This document shows positions 1-7,732 of a stretch of DNA of 46,614 nt, in pieces. Every line of letters starts with the position of its first letter. Position 1 is the first letter of the stretch. Origin of the DNA: an uncultured Bacteroidales bacterium (GTDB taxonomy: Bacteria; Bacteroidota; Bacteroidia; Bacteroidales; Paludibacteraceae); NCBI GenBank assembly GCA_902785605.1, contig CACZZL010000018.1, positions 1 through 46,614 on the forward strand. Direction: 5' to 3'. The translations under genes were made by a program, and so were the position numbers. The notes under the pieces were generated by a model. That model did not search any database. It had not been told where the DNA came from and saw only the letters and a list, made by a program, of their open reading frames with translations.

Positions 1-279
1 GACTTTCTTCTTGGCTTCTTTGCGGTAGCCGACAGCTTCCTCGCCTTTGTACTTGTTGTAGTCAGCGAGATCGAAGACATCGGTACGCTGGAGTTGGAAG
101 GTGCCTACTCCAGGGATGGTGAACTCGCCGCGGTCGAGACCTTGTGCGGCAAGGATGGCAACGGCTTCGTCAGCGGCTTTGGGACTGATTTCGTCTATAC
201 GTGCTTTGATAGCTTTTTCTTGGGTGCGCAGGGAGCGCAGGGTTGCGAGGTTGGTTGTTTTGAATTCAGTTGTTTCCAT
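1..279 (-). CDS. Partial hypothetical protein (3' end off the window)
   Basis: The reading frame opens with ATG at 277-279 (METTEFKTTNLATLRSLR) and stays open to base 1, giving 93 residues without a stop. The first half is charged and probably helical. The second half contains GEFTIPGVGTFQLQRTDVFD followed by a lysine-rich stretch that continues off the edge. I do not recognise the family. The next gene upstream on the same strand is an HNH endonuclease, so a phage or mobile-element origin is possible, but nothing in the peptide proves it. A perfect 7-bp hairpin lies in the leader (299-315). Confidence 0.6.
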   Translation of the reverse strand, partial: METTEFKTTNLATLRSLRTQEKAIKARIDEISPKAADEAVAILAAQGLDRGEFTIPGVGTFQLQRTDVFDLADYNKYKGEEAVGYRKEAKKKV

Positions 280-298
280 AATGATGAAATTTTTTGAT

Positions 299-315
299 GC
301 CGGATCAAATCCGGC
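299..315. other. Short hairpin in the leader of the partial gene
   Basis: GCCGGAT and ATCCGGC pair around a 3-nt loop, 20 bp upstream of the ATG at 279. Neither side is followed by a convincing T-run, so it is not an obvious terminator. It could be a leader hairpin of the partial gene or part of the 3' end of the HNH gene transcript. Confidence 0.4.
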
Positions 316-377
316 GATAATTAACAAAGGATTTTATTAGTCCAAAATGACCCAAAATGATCCAAAAAAGGAACAGG

Positions 378-875
378 CTAGATCTCCATGTGGTGGGTAC
401 ACTCGAAGTGCATTTTGTCTTGGGGGTCGCGTTTGGTGTAGTTGGCGAGCATAGCTTGGAAGTTATGCTCAGACATGCGGGCCCAGCGGACGAAGTCCTT
501 GCGGGAATAGATAGAGAGGTCGCCGAGGACCATACGGAGCGCTTTGAGTCGGTTTTCGTAGTGCTGATGCCTTGGTTTAGATAGCCAGATGAGGTTCATC
601 GGTCTGTTGTCGAACTTGTTACCGTTGAGGTGGTGGCACTCTAGTCCTTTGCGCGGGATGCCCCATCGAGCAGCACAGATGAGTTTGTGTGCTTTTTTTG
701 CGTACTTCCCATAGCGGATAAAGTTGTACATACTTCCACCTTTATGATTTCTATCAGCCTCATAGAAATGTTGTGGTTTTTCCCGGTCATTATCATCAGA
801 GATTACTCCTTGATCATCAGCGTAGAAATGATTTCCGCCGATCATTGATGGCGGGATACGGTACTTACGGGACAT
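378..875 (-). CDS. HNH endonuclease family protein
   Basis: This 165-aa protein carries an HNH-type core: CHHLNGNKFDNRPMNL followed by a second basic segment (WLSKPRHQHYENR). The two adjacent histidines after cysteine plus the N..N..NRP..L pattern are typical of phage-encoded HNH nucleases that nick or cut DNA using one divalent metal. I start it at ATG 875 (MSRKYRIPPSM). A longer frame reaches 989 but runs through the preceding small membrane protein in another frame and looks like a shadow. The start overlaps the stop of the upstream gene by 11 bp, suggesting translational coupling. The target is unknown. It may be a free-standing homing or phage-packaging endonuclease. Confidence 0.75.
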   Translation of the reverse strand: MSRKYRIPPSMIGGNHFYADDQGVISDDNDREKPQHFYEADRNHKGGSMYNFIRYGKYAKKAHKLICAARWGIPRKGLECHHLNGNKFDNRPMNLIWLSKPRHQHYENRLKALRMVLGDLSIYSRKDFVRWARMSEHNFQAMLANYTKRDPQDKMHFECTHHMEI

Positions 876-1077
876 AGCAGTCAGGGATTTGGAGGCCGAA
901 GAAGACGGCGGCGATGAGACAGAGTGCGGCGATGATGGCCAGCACGATGACATTACGGTAGTTTCTCCACGTGTACAGATAGTGTGCACGGGAGAGATCT
1001 AAGAATCCGTAGAGGGAGAGGGCTCCCAGAACGAGGGTAAGGGTGATAAACACCGAAGAAAAAAATGTATAAATCAT
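865..1077 (-). CDS. Small two-helix membrane protein
   Basis: A 70-aa protein with two hydrophobic segments: about residues 2-26 (FFSSVFITLTLVLGALSLYG) and about 44-63 (VIVLAIIAALCLIAAVFFGL), separated by a short basic loop with LYTWRNYRN. ATG 1077 is preferred over an in-frame GTG at 1083. Its 3' end overlaps the HNH start by 11 bp. A TACCTTTG promoter box lies at 1126-1133. A holin-like or accessory phage role is possible given the neighbour, but the sequence alone does not say so. Confidence 0.6.
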   Translation of the reverse strand: MIYTFFSSVFITLTLVLGALSLYGFLDLSRAHYLYTWRNYRNVIVLAIIAALCLIAAVFFGLQIPDCYVP

Positions 1078-1125
1078 AGGCACGGATCTTTAGTGCAGCG
1101 ACGTTGCTACAACTCAAATCCGGTG

Positions 1126-1133
1126 CAAAGGTA
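1126..1133 (-). promoter_or_regulatory. Promoter -7 box for the membrane protein / HNH pair
   Basis: Read on the minus strand this is TACCTTTG, matching the Bacteroidota TAnnTTTG box. It sits about 50 bp before ATG 1077 and just after the terminator of the preceding gene. No TTG is visible 20 bp further upstream, where the T-run of the terminator lies, so the -33 element is poor. Confidence 0.55.
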
Positions 1134-1138
1134 GGTAT

Positions 1139-1170
1139 AAAAAAAAAAGAGCCTCGAATTTCGAAACTCT
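1139..1170 (-). terminator. Rho-independent terminator after the 136-aa gene
   Basis: On the minus strand AGAG-TT-TCGAA pairs with TTCGA-GG-CTCT, an imperfect stem with two mismatches, and is followed directly by ten T residues. It lies 60 bp after the stop of the 136-aa gene, with the TCGGTACT array between. Confidence 0.65.
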
Positions 1171-1230
1171 TTCGGTACTTTCGGTACTCTTTCGGTACTT
1201 TCGGTACTAAATCGGTACTAAATCGGTACT
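1171..1230. repeat. Tandem TCGGTACT array
   Basis: Six copies of the core CGGTAC begin at 1173, 1182, 1193, 1202, 1213 and 1224 (spacings 9, 11, 9, 11, 11). Linkers change from CTT-type in the left half to AAA-type in the right half. The array ends on the stop codon of the 136-aa gene (1229-1231) and precedes its terminator, so it would be transcribed as a 3' UTR. Confidence 0.8.
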
Positions 1231-1639
1231 AAAACCGCGTATTGTTGTAATGCTGTTTGAAGGCCTCATAACCAAAAGGAAGAGGCATGATTTTAACTAT
1301 CTCATCATACATTACCTGTGCATTATAATGGGCATCAATGTATTCGTCTTTTTGCCAAACCTTCACCTCTTGAGCAAGCGCACGGGATTTGTCTCTCCGG
1401 TTTGCCAAGACAGATTTGAAGGCTTGAATGATAGTAGGTATTTGACCCTCTTTCTTGGCTTTCTTGGTAAAGATGATAGAATCTATAGGCTTTTCTTCCT
1501 GTACCGGCTCTATGTCTTCGGCAAAGATGGAACGTACGAGGGAAGCGACGTCAGCGCCGGGCGCATTGATGGTCACATGTTTGCTGTGATCTTGTGAATG
1601 GTCGTTGAGAGTACCAATATGGATGTAGTTGTTGCTCAT
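1229..1639 (-). CDS. Hypothetical 136-aa protein with an HsdR-tail-like N-terminus
   Basis: I start at ATG 1639 (MSNNYIHIGTLNDHSQDHSK); six extra upstream codons exist but would be inside a hairpin. The first 25 residues closely resemble the last 25 residues of the HsdR encoded just upstream (NHIHIDTFNNYQDDHSQHLTI). The shared pattern is N-x-I-H-I-x-T-x-N-x-x-x-x-D-H-S-x-H-x-T-I. The rest is charged and mainly helical (FTKKAKKEGQIPTIIQAFKSV, then RRDKSRALAQEVKVWQKDEY). No known family is recognised. It has its own strong promoter (1830-1861) and a roughly 185-nt folded leader, so it need not follow restriction-operon expression. A role as a partner or regulator of HsdR is only inference. Confidence 0.65.
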   Translation of the reverse strand: MSNNYIHIGTLNDHSQDHSKHVTINAPGADVASLVRSIFAEDIEPVQEEKPIDSIIFTKKAKKEGQIPTIIQAFKSVLANRRDKSRALAQEVKVWQKDEYIDAHYNAQVMYDEIVKIMPLPFGYEAFKQHYNNTRF

Positions 1640-1824
1640 ATGCTTATAAAAAAGCATGGAATGAGAGGTGCAAAAGACAAAGTCGCCAAACTCGGAGTAA
1701 TGCCCCTCTCACCCATGCACATGGATAAACGGGACATATTTACTTTTTACTCCTAACAGTTTGGCGACTTGTCTTTAAAGTAATATGTCGATCTCCTGTT
1801 TAAGGTCTAAGAGCTGACCAAATC
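1640..1824 (-). promoter_or_regulatory. Structured 5' leader of the 136-aa gene
   Basis: Two overlapping inverted repeats lie between the promoter and the gene. Pair A is 1673-1700 with 1747-1776 (imperfect, about 24 of 28-30 positions). Pair B is 1733-1746 with 1777-1789 (one bulge). In RNA order the arms run B', A', B, A, so the two stems exclude one another or form a pseudoknot. A third hairpin (1640-1657, ATGCTT/AAGCAT, 6-nt loop) abuts the ATG. The arrangement resembles an attenuator or a translational switch, but no ligand or leader peptide is recognised. Confidence 0.6.
1673..1776. repeat. Long imperfect inverted repeat
   Basis: The arms 1673-1700 and 1747-1776 share AAAGACAA, GTCGCCAAACT and GGAGTAA with one extra A and a small bulge between them. 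The central 46 bp contains no promoter box. It could be a transcribed stem, as described for the leader, or the remains of a short miniature inverted-repeat element. Confidence 0.7.
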
Positions 1825-1829
1825 GGGTG

Positions 1830-1861
1830 CAAAGTTACTGCTTTTTCCCGATATATGCAAA
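1830..1861 (-). promoter_or_regulatory. Consensus promoter for the 136-aa gene
   Basis: On the minus strand TTTG (1858-1861), exactly 20 bp, then TAACTTTG (1830-1837): a full match to the Bacteroidota sigma-factor promoter. It lies just downstream of the hsdR stop at 1869, giving the 136-aa gene independent transcription. Confidence 0.8.
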
Positions 1862-1868
1862 TAAATTG

Positions 1869-4800
1869 TTATTTTTCTATCGTTAAATGTTGGCTGTGGT
1901 CGTCTTGATAGTTGTTAAACGTATCAATGTGGATATGGTTCTCGACGAATTGATTGACGATTAGCGGCGATTCGTATTCTTCATCAGCCCACTGCTCACA
2001 TTGCGCCATGACGGTTTCCAATGCTTGCTCTTGCCCCTCGGGCGGGTATTGATATTTGCGAAGCAGACGCTTTACCAAACGGCGCATATCAGCTTGTGCA
2101 GATTCCTTTTTGTTCCAATCAATAGTTCGGTTCTTACGCAGTGTCTCGGTCAGTTCCTTGGTAAGCGCAATGAACTGTTCGTTGGTGTATGCTTCGCGCA
2201 CTTTCTCCTGTTGTGTAAGGGCATCGTAAAACGCCTTTTCTTCATCGGTCAAGCCTAAGTCATTGCCTTGCTCTTGCGCCGATTTCATTTGCAGTGCTAT
2301 GTTGATGAGTTCGTTGATCACTTCCTCGTTGGTCAACATACCTTTTAGATACATAGAGAGTGCTTGTGAGAGCAGTTCGGAGAACTTGGCACTCTGCACC
2401 ACGTTCGTATGTTTGTATCCCGCGACAACGCCTTTGAGAAGTTTCTTGAGGATTTCTACAGCAAGGTTCTTCTCTTTCATGTTGCGTAGATCGTTCAAGA
2501 ACTTTTCGTCAAACAGCGAGAAATCGCGTTTCTTCTCATCGAACAGAACAACTATTCCTTCCGATTGAACGGATTGAGATAGCAGGTTCTTGATACGCTC
2601 GTTGATCTCTTTCGCTTTGACGGAAGTCGTACCCATCTCAAAACGCTGGAGCAGCACGCGGACGGCATCATAGAAAGCCACAAACTGGAGTTCGTTTTCC
2701 GAGAGAAGCGAACGGCATAGCGTGACGGCATTATGAAGCAGTGCAGACTCTTGGATGAAGGCTTTGCGTTTCGGTTCACGGCTTACCTCGCATAGGAAGT
2801 TAACCGCTTCTTTGATGAGAACCGCCTTTTGTGCATCGGTCGAATACGGGAAAGCGCTATAGTCGAAGCCGTGCAGCATATCCTCACAAATCTCTTTCTT
2901 CTCTTGGTACGTGCGCAAGGCTGTTTTGGCGATATTGGGGTCGCCAAACTGCTTCTTGTCGCGGTCGGTGTACTCTTGCATCGCGCGTTTGAGTGCTTGC
3001 GCGATACCGATATAGTCAACGATGAGACCGCCTTGTTTCTCAGGGAAGACGCGGTTGACGCGTGCGATCGCTTGCATGAGGTTATGACCCGCCATCGGTT
3101 TATACATGTACATCGTGCTTAACGACGGCACATCAAAACCGGTCAACCACATATCCACCACAATCGCTATCTTCAGTTCGGAATTCTCGTCTTTGAACTC
3201 TTTGGCGAGTTGTTTGCGGTAGGCATCATTGCCGATGATCGGTCGCCATTCGGCATCGTCTTTATTGCTCGATGTCATGACCACTTTGACCTTGTTCAAC
3301 CAATCGGGGTGCAAGTCGAGGATGCGCTGGTAGATACTCATTGCAATCTTGCGGTTGTAGGCTACAATCATCACCTTGCCGGTCAATTCCTGTTCGCGGT
3401 AGGACGTATAATGGAGCAGTATATCATCGACGAGGGAGTTGATAGTTTCGGGCGCACCGAGCACTTCTTCCAGACGGCTGAGTTCGTGCTTGGTCTTTTC
3501 CAGTTGGGCATCCGTCACACCGGCTGTGTCCAGATTGGAGAACTCGGCATCCAACTGCTCCAGGATATCGGCATTCAGTTTAAGACGCATTGCGCGGCTC
3601 TCGTAGTAAACCGGCAGCGTCGCCCCGTCTCGTACGGACTGCGTCATATCGTAAATATCGATATAGTTTCCGAACACCTCTTGTGTGTCACGGTCGCGGT
3701 CAGAGACAGGCGTGCCGGTAAAGCCGATAAAGGACGCATTAGGCAGTGCTTCGCGCATCAGTTTGGCATAGCCTTTTTTGGTGCGCTTGGCTTCGAAGTC
3801 ATAATGCACATCGCCGTATTGGGAGCGGTGCGCTTCGTCGGTCATGACGATGATGTTGCGGCGGTCGGAGAGGAAGCGCGTATCTTCCTCGAACTTCTGT
3901 ATGGTGGTAAAGAAGATACCACCCGCTTTGCGGTCGCGGAGAAGGTCTCCTAACTCAGCTTTCGAACCAGCCTGTTGCGGCATTTGGCGCAAGAACTGAG
4001 CGCAGCGGGAGAACTGACCGAATAGTTGGTCGTCGAGATCATTACGGTCTGTGACGACGACTATTGTCGATTCGGAGAAATGGCGACCTAACAGGCGTGC
4101 AAAGAAGACCATGGAGAGCGACTTGCCTGAACCCTGCGTATGCCAAAACACACCGATTTTGCCGTTTCCCTCTACCGCTTTGTAGGTGCAACCGAGGGCT
4201 CGGTTAACTGCAAAATACTGATGATAGCCGGCAAGGATTTTTGCCGCTTGCCCTTCCCGATGATCAAAGCAGATGAAGTTACGGATGATATCCAGCAGAC
4301 GCTCTTTGGGGAATATACCATGGAAGAACGTGTCGTAACTGACGTGCTTCTTGTCCTCGTATTTGCCATCCACACTCTTCCACTCCATGTACCGTTCCTC
4401 GTCGGCGGTGATGGTGCCGGCATAGGTGAGGTACATATCCGAAATGACATTGAAGGCGTTGTAGGTAAAGAGGTCCGGCGCTTTGAGTTGGTAATTCTTC
4501 ATCTGAAGGTAGGCATCATGTACGGAGACCCCTTCCTCGGAGGGCGATTTGAGTTCAATGACTACCAACGGCATGCCGTTGATGAAGACGACCATATCGC
4601 AACGGATAGCATCCAATCCCTCTACACGCCATTGGTTCGCTATATGGAAGGCGTTTTTGTTGTCCTTGCCTTTGTTCTCATAGTCAATAAGCTGCACAAT
4701 GGCGGTGCGTTCTTCTCCGTCGTGCATGTACGGCACTTCGAGACCGTCCTGTAGTGCGCGCATGAACGCTTCGTTGGACTGAATGAGGGTGCTATCGGTG

Positions 4801-5015
4801 GCATAAAGGACACGTTTAGTCGCTTCCTCTATGACTGCATCCGGCAGATTCGGATTGATACGACGGAGAGCGGGTTCGAGCGCATCCACATAGCAGGGTT
4901 GCCGGTAGTCGCGCTCAATGTCGGGACCATAGATATAATCGTAGTCCAACTCATCGCGAAAGAGGGCGATAAGGGCTTGTTCGTAACTATCTTCAGTGAA
5001 TTTCGTTTTGGTCAT
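1869..5015 (-). CDS. hsdR: Type I restriction enzyme, R subunit
   Basis: 1048 aa, the usual length for HsdR. The N-terminal nuclease domain has the PD-(D/E)xK signature MPLVVIELKSPS near residue 153. The translocase follows, with Walker A HTQGSGKSLSM near 295, the DEAH box MTDEAHRSQYG near 391, and helicase motifs FIGFTGTP and DMWLTGFD further on. The enzyme pumps DNA with ATP and cuts far from the unmethylated target when bound to HsdM2S. Its ATG overlaps the hsdS stop by 4 bp, indicating tight coupling. Residues about 1022-1048 are unusual: they form a short tail (NHIHIDTFNNYQDDHSQHLT) that recurs at the N-terminus of the next downstream protein. Size and gene order resemble the type IC group, but that assignment is tentative. 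Confidence 0.97.
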   Translation of the reverse strand: MTKTKFTEDSYEQALIALFRDELDYDYIYGPDIERDYRQPCYVDALEPALRRINPNLPDAVIEEATKRVLYATDSTLIQSNEAFMRALQDGLEVPYMHDGEERTAIVQLIDYENKGKDNKNAFHIANQWRVEGLDAIRCDMVVFINGMPLVVIELKSPSEEGVSVHDAYLQMKNYQLKAPDLFTYNAFNVISDMYLTYAGTITADEERYMEWKSVDGKYEDKKHVSYDTFFHGIFPKERLLDIIRNFICFDHREGQAAKILAGYHQYFAVNRALGCTYKAVEGNGKIGVFWHTQGSGKSLSMVFFARLLGRHFSESTIVVVTDRNDLDDQLFGQFSRCAQFLRQMPQQAGSKAELGDLLRDRKAGGIFFTTIQKFEEDTRFLSDRRNIIVMTDEAHRSQYGDVHYDFEAKRTKKGYAKLMREALPNASFIGFTGTPVSDRDRDTQEVFGNYIDIYDMTQSVRDGATLPVYYESRAMRLKLNADILEQLDAEFSNLDTAGVTDAQLEKTKHELSRLEEVLGAPETINSLVDDILLHYTSYREQELTGKVMIVAYNRKIAMSIYQRILDLHPDWLNKVKVVMTSSNKDDAEWRPIIGNDAYRKQLAKEFKDENSELKIAIVVDMWLTGFDVPSLSTMYMYKPMAGHNLMQAIARVNRVFPEKQGGLIVDYIGIAQALKRAMQEYTDRDKKQFGDPNIAKTALRTYQEKKEICEDMLHGFDYSAFPYSTDAQKAVLIKEAVNFLCEVSREPKRKAFIQESALLHNAVTLCRSLLSENELQFVAFYDAVRVLLQRFEMGTTSVKAKEINERIKNLLSQSVQSEGIVVLFDEKKRDFSLFDEKFLNDLRNMKEKNLAVEILKKLLKGVVAGYKHTNVVQSAKFSELLSQALSMYLKGMLTNEEVINELINIALQMKSAQEQGNDLGLTDEEKAFYDALTQQEKVREAYTNEQFIALTKELTETLRKNRTIDWNKKESAQADMRRLVKRLLRKYQYPPEGQEQALETVMAQCEQWADEEYESPLIVNQFVENHIHIDTFNNYQDDHSQHLTIEK

Positions 5016-6196
5016 AGGATGATCTCTCCTTTCATTAGTTTGGGTAAAAGCGTATCGCGGAGTGCGGCAAGGCGGTGGTTCTCGCGCTGGTTATTAAGAA
5101 TTTCCATAAATAGTTTCCCGATTATCTTTTGGAAACTATTTAGCACATCTTCTGCCGGAATGGTAACAGAAAGATTTTTGACGATATCTGTTTTCAGGTT
5201 TGTGAACACACTTCCGTTTCCTTGTGAAAGCAAATATGATCTTTCTCTTTGGAATAAAAGATACAAGTACTCATTGGGAAAATAGGACTGTGGAAAATAT
5301 AACCAACCGTCGTGAATACATGTATCTAAATCCACAAACTTAGGAAGTCCTGGCGTTGCACTATTTGACAAGACCAAACTACCTTGCTTAATAAAGACAG
5401 TTTTATTCAGTCCTTCTTCTTTGATGTGCTCTACAATGTGAGAAATAAACGGCGAAGCTTCAGCAGTAGCGTCAGATATTTTTAACCATCTATAGCCTTT
5501 GTCAGACAAATAGTCTTGAATAGGACGGGGTGAACCTCCTCTCTTAACGGTAACAATTTCTCCCAAAGTACCCTCTTTCCAATCTTCGGGCATTGTTCCG
5601 CCCCAAGGCTCAAAGTCCACGAACCAAGATTTGAAAAGGGCTTGTGCTTGTGCTTCCAAATTGCGGTTGATACGATTATTATTCTCAATCTTATCATCCA
5701 AAGAAGAAAGGATAGCAGCTATGCGGCGTTGGGTTTCAAGAGGAGGGAGGGGGAGTTCAAAATCTCCTATCTGTTTTAAACTAATATGCTGAATGGATGT
5801 GCCTGTCTTTACAGAATCCAAATATTGATGAAATGGAGTGCCAGTAATGACGAAATAAAGATATCTTTGATCGGAAACACCCTCTTTTTCTCTAAGGCAT
5901 GCCACCCGCTGAGCTATAAGCATTGGTATATCATCGTGTAAAAGTCGAGCTTTATTTTTACCAACATTACCATCCATTTGCATCACAATATCTCCCTCTC
6001 GCAATGAGTATTGCTCTATTTTATCAAATGGTAAATTCCATCGTTTGTCATTCCTTCCATCAAAGTGTAATTCTTTATCGCCTATATTTTCACCTCGAAG
6101 TACGCGAATTCCATCCTTTGCGTACAAGTTCCCCTTGAAAGGGAATCCAGTAAGCAAATTACACACCTCTCCTAATTTAACCGTTTTCCATTCCAT
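5012..6196 (-). CDS. hsdS: Type I restriction-modification specificity subunit
   Basis: 394 aa with the classical two target-recognition domains, each followed by a conserved helical spacer. TRD1 begins WKTVKLGEVCNLLTG and ends at LPLPPLETQRRIAAILSSLDDKIE; TRD2 begins PEDWKEGTLGEIVTVKRGG and ends with RENHRLAALRDTLLPKLMKG. The protein sets the bipartite DNA sequence read by the methylase and nuclease. It starts 2 bp after the hsdM stop and overlaps hsdR by 4 bp (ATGA). It is full length, with no silent hsdS cassette or recombinase gene beside it, so variability here would come from the operon promoter rather than from hsdS shuffling. Confidence 0.95.
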   Translation of the reverse strand: MEWKTVKLGEVCNLLTGFPFKGNLYAKDGIRVLRGENIGDKELHFDGRNDKRWNLPFDKIEQYSLREGDIVMQMDGNVGKNKARLLHDDIPMLIAQRVACLREKEGVSDQRYLYFVITGTPFHQYLDSVKTGTSIQHISLKQIGDFELPLPPLETQRRIAAILSSLDDKIENNNRINRNLEAQAQALFKSWFVDFEPWGGTMPEDWKEGTLGEIVTVKRGGSPRPIQDYLSDKGYRWLKISDATAEASPFISHIVEHIKEEGLNKTVFIKQGSLVLSNSATPGLPKFVDLDTCIHDGWLYFPQSYFPNEYLYLLFQRERSYLLSQGNGSVFTNLKTDIVKNLSVTIPAEDVLNSFQKIIGKLFMEILNNQRENHRLAALRDTLLPKLMKGEIIL

Positions 6197-6198
6197 AC

Positions 6199-7710
6199 TT
6201 ATCCAATCTTGTAGCCGATAGACGCTAATTGTTTTCTGATCTCCGCTTCTAACTCATGACCTTTGTCGAAGAGTTCGGAGAGTTCCGTGGTGAGGCGGGT
6301 CATTTTCTGCTCAAAAGGTTCACCGTCATCTTCCTGTTCGGCTATGCCGACATAGCGACCCGGCGTGAGGATATAGTCCTGCTTGGCGATGTCGTCGAGT
6401 GAGACGGTTGCACAGAAACCTTTCTCATCGGTAAGTGTACCGGCTTCGTATTGACGGAAGGTGTCAGCAATACGCTGGATGTCCTCTTGGGTCAGTTCAC
6501 GCAGCTTGCGCGAGACCATTGTGCCCAGACTGCGGGCGTCAATAAAGAGCACCTTGCCGCGTTGTTGCTTATTACGATTGAGGAACCACAGACTTACAGG
6601 AATACCCGTTGAATAGAATAGCGAGTTAGGCAGTGCCACGATACCATCTACTAAATCCGCTTTGACGATATTGGCACGGATATCTCCCTCACCGCCTGTC
6701 TGACTACTGAGCGCACCGTTAGCGAGTACCAGACCGATCTTGCCGGTTGGCGAGAGGTGATGAATCATATGTTGAATCCATGCGAAGTTGGCATTACCGG
6801 CAGGCGGGATACCGTATTTCCAACGGACATCTTCTAACAACGAAGGCTGTCCCCACTTATCCAAATTGAAGGGCGGGTTTGCCATGATATAGTCCGCTTT
6901 GAGCGTCGGGTGTTGGTCGTCAAAGAAGGTGTCGGCATAACTCTTGCCGAGGTCGGCTTCGAGACCACGGATAGCGATATTCATGTGCGCCATCTTCCAT
7001 GTACTCGGGTTCGCTTCCTGACCATAGATGGAGATGTTCTTTATCTCGCGTTGGTGCGAACGGATGAACTTAGCGCTTTGCACGAACATACCGCCCGAAC
7101 CGCAGCAGGGGTCGTAGATACGTCCGTTGTACGGCTGCAGCACCTCTACTATCGTGCGCACGATACAAGAAGGAGTATAGAACTCACCGGCATTCTTGCC
7201 TTCCATGCTTGCGAACTTCTGCAAGCAGTACTCATAGGTACGACCAAGCAGATCTTTCTCGTCTCCTGCCCCGTACATTTCAACATTAGTGAAGAGGTCT
7301 ACTACATCACCAAGGCGACGCTTGTCCAGTTCCGGGCGCGCAAAGTTCTTCGGAAGGATGCCTTTAAGGCGCGCATTCTCTTGTTCGATGAGACGAAGCG
7401 CATTATCAATTGTAATGCCGATGGTCGCATTATGTGCATCGGCGGAGATAACAGACCAACGTGCGCCCTTGGGCACGAAGAAAACATTCTCTGCCGTGTA
7501 TTCGTCCTTATCTTCCGGATCAGCAAGCGGATCTTGCTGTAATGCTGCATATTTGGCTTCGAAGCGGTCGGAGATATATTTAAGAAATATAAGACCGAGC
7601 ACAACGCCTTCGTATTCAGAAGCGTTCAAATTACCGCGCAGCACATCTGCTGCATCCCAGATTTTTTCTTCGAATCCAATCGAAATGGTATCTTTTGCTT
7701 GTTTGGCCAT
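6199..7710 (-). CDS. hsdM: Type I restriction-modification DNA methyltransferase
   Basis: 503 aa. The N-terminal helical domain (IGFEEKIWDAADVLRGNL) is that of HsdM proteins. Motif I for S-adenosylmethionine binding is DPCCGSGGMF near residue 200 and the N6-adenine catalytic motif is NPPF near 276. Upstream of motif I is GRTYEYCLQKFASMEGKNAG, with GEFYTP next, as in other HsdM proteins. With HsdS it methylates adenine in the target and protects host DNA. It follows the Sel1-like gene by 22 bp and I see no separate promoter in front of it, so its transcription should depend on the invertible segment at 8120-8260. Confidence 0.96.
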   Translation of the reverse strand: MAKQAKDTISIGFEEKIWDAADVLRGNLNASEYEGVVLGLIFLKYISDRFEAKYAALQQDPLADPEDKDEYTAENVFFVPKGARWSVISADAHNATIGITIDNALRLIEQENARLKGILPKNFARPELDKRRLGDVVDLFTNVEMYGAGDEKDLLGRTYEYCLQKFASMEGKNAGEFYTPSCIVRTIVEVLQPYNGRIYDPCCGSGGMFVQSAKFIRSHQREIKNISIYGQEANPSTWKMAHMNIAIRGLEADLGKSYADTFFDDQHPTLKADYIMANPPFNLDKWGQPSLLEDVRWKYGIPPAGNANFAWIQHMIHHLSPTGKIGLVLANGALSSQTGGEGDIRANIVKADLVDGIVALPNSLFYSTGIPVSLWFLNRNKQQRGKVLFIDARSLGTMVSRKLRELTQEDIQRIADTFRQYEAGTLTDEKGFCATVSLDDIAKQDYILTPGRYVGIAEQEDDGEPFEQKMTRLTTELSELFDKGHELEAEIRKQLASIGYKIG

Positions 7711-7732
7711 ATATCGTAGGTATTAGAATCGA

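Noticed and set aside
876-989. N-terminal extension of the HNH protein
   Set aside because: It is Ser/Pro-rich and overlaps the small membrane protein in another frame; ATG 875 gives a typical HNH protein.
1171-1230. CRISPR-like array
   Set aside because: Units of 9-11 bp without spacers and no cas genes nearby.
1673-1776. Invertible switch next to hsdR
   Set aside because: The arms are imperfect and the spacer has no promoter or start signal; alternative RNA stems explain it better.
5012-6196. hsdS shuffling cassette
   Set aside because: One intact hsdS only, no partial copies, repeats or recombinase gene beside it.
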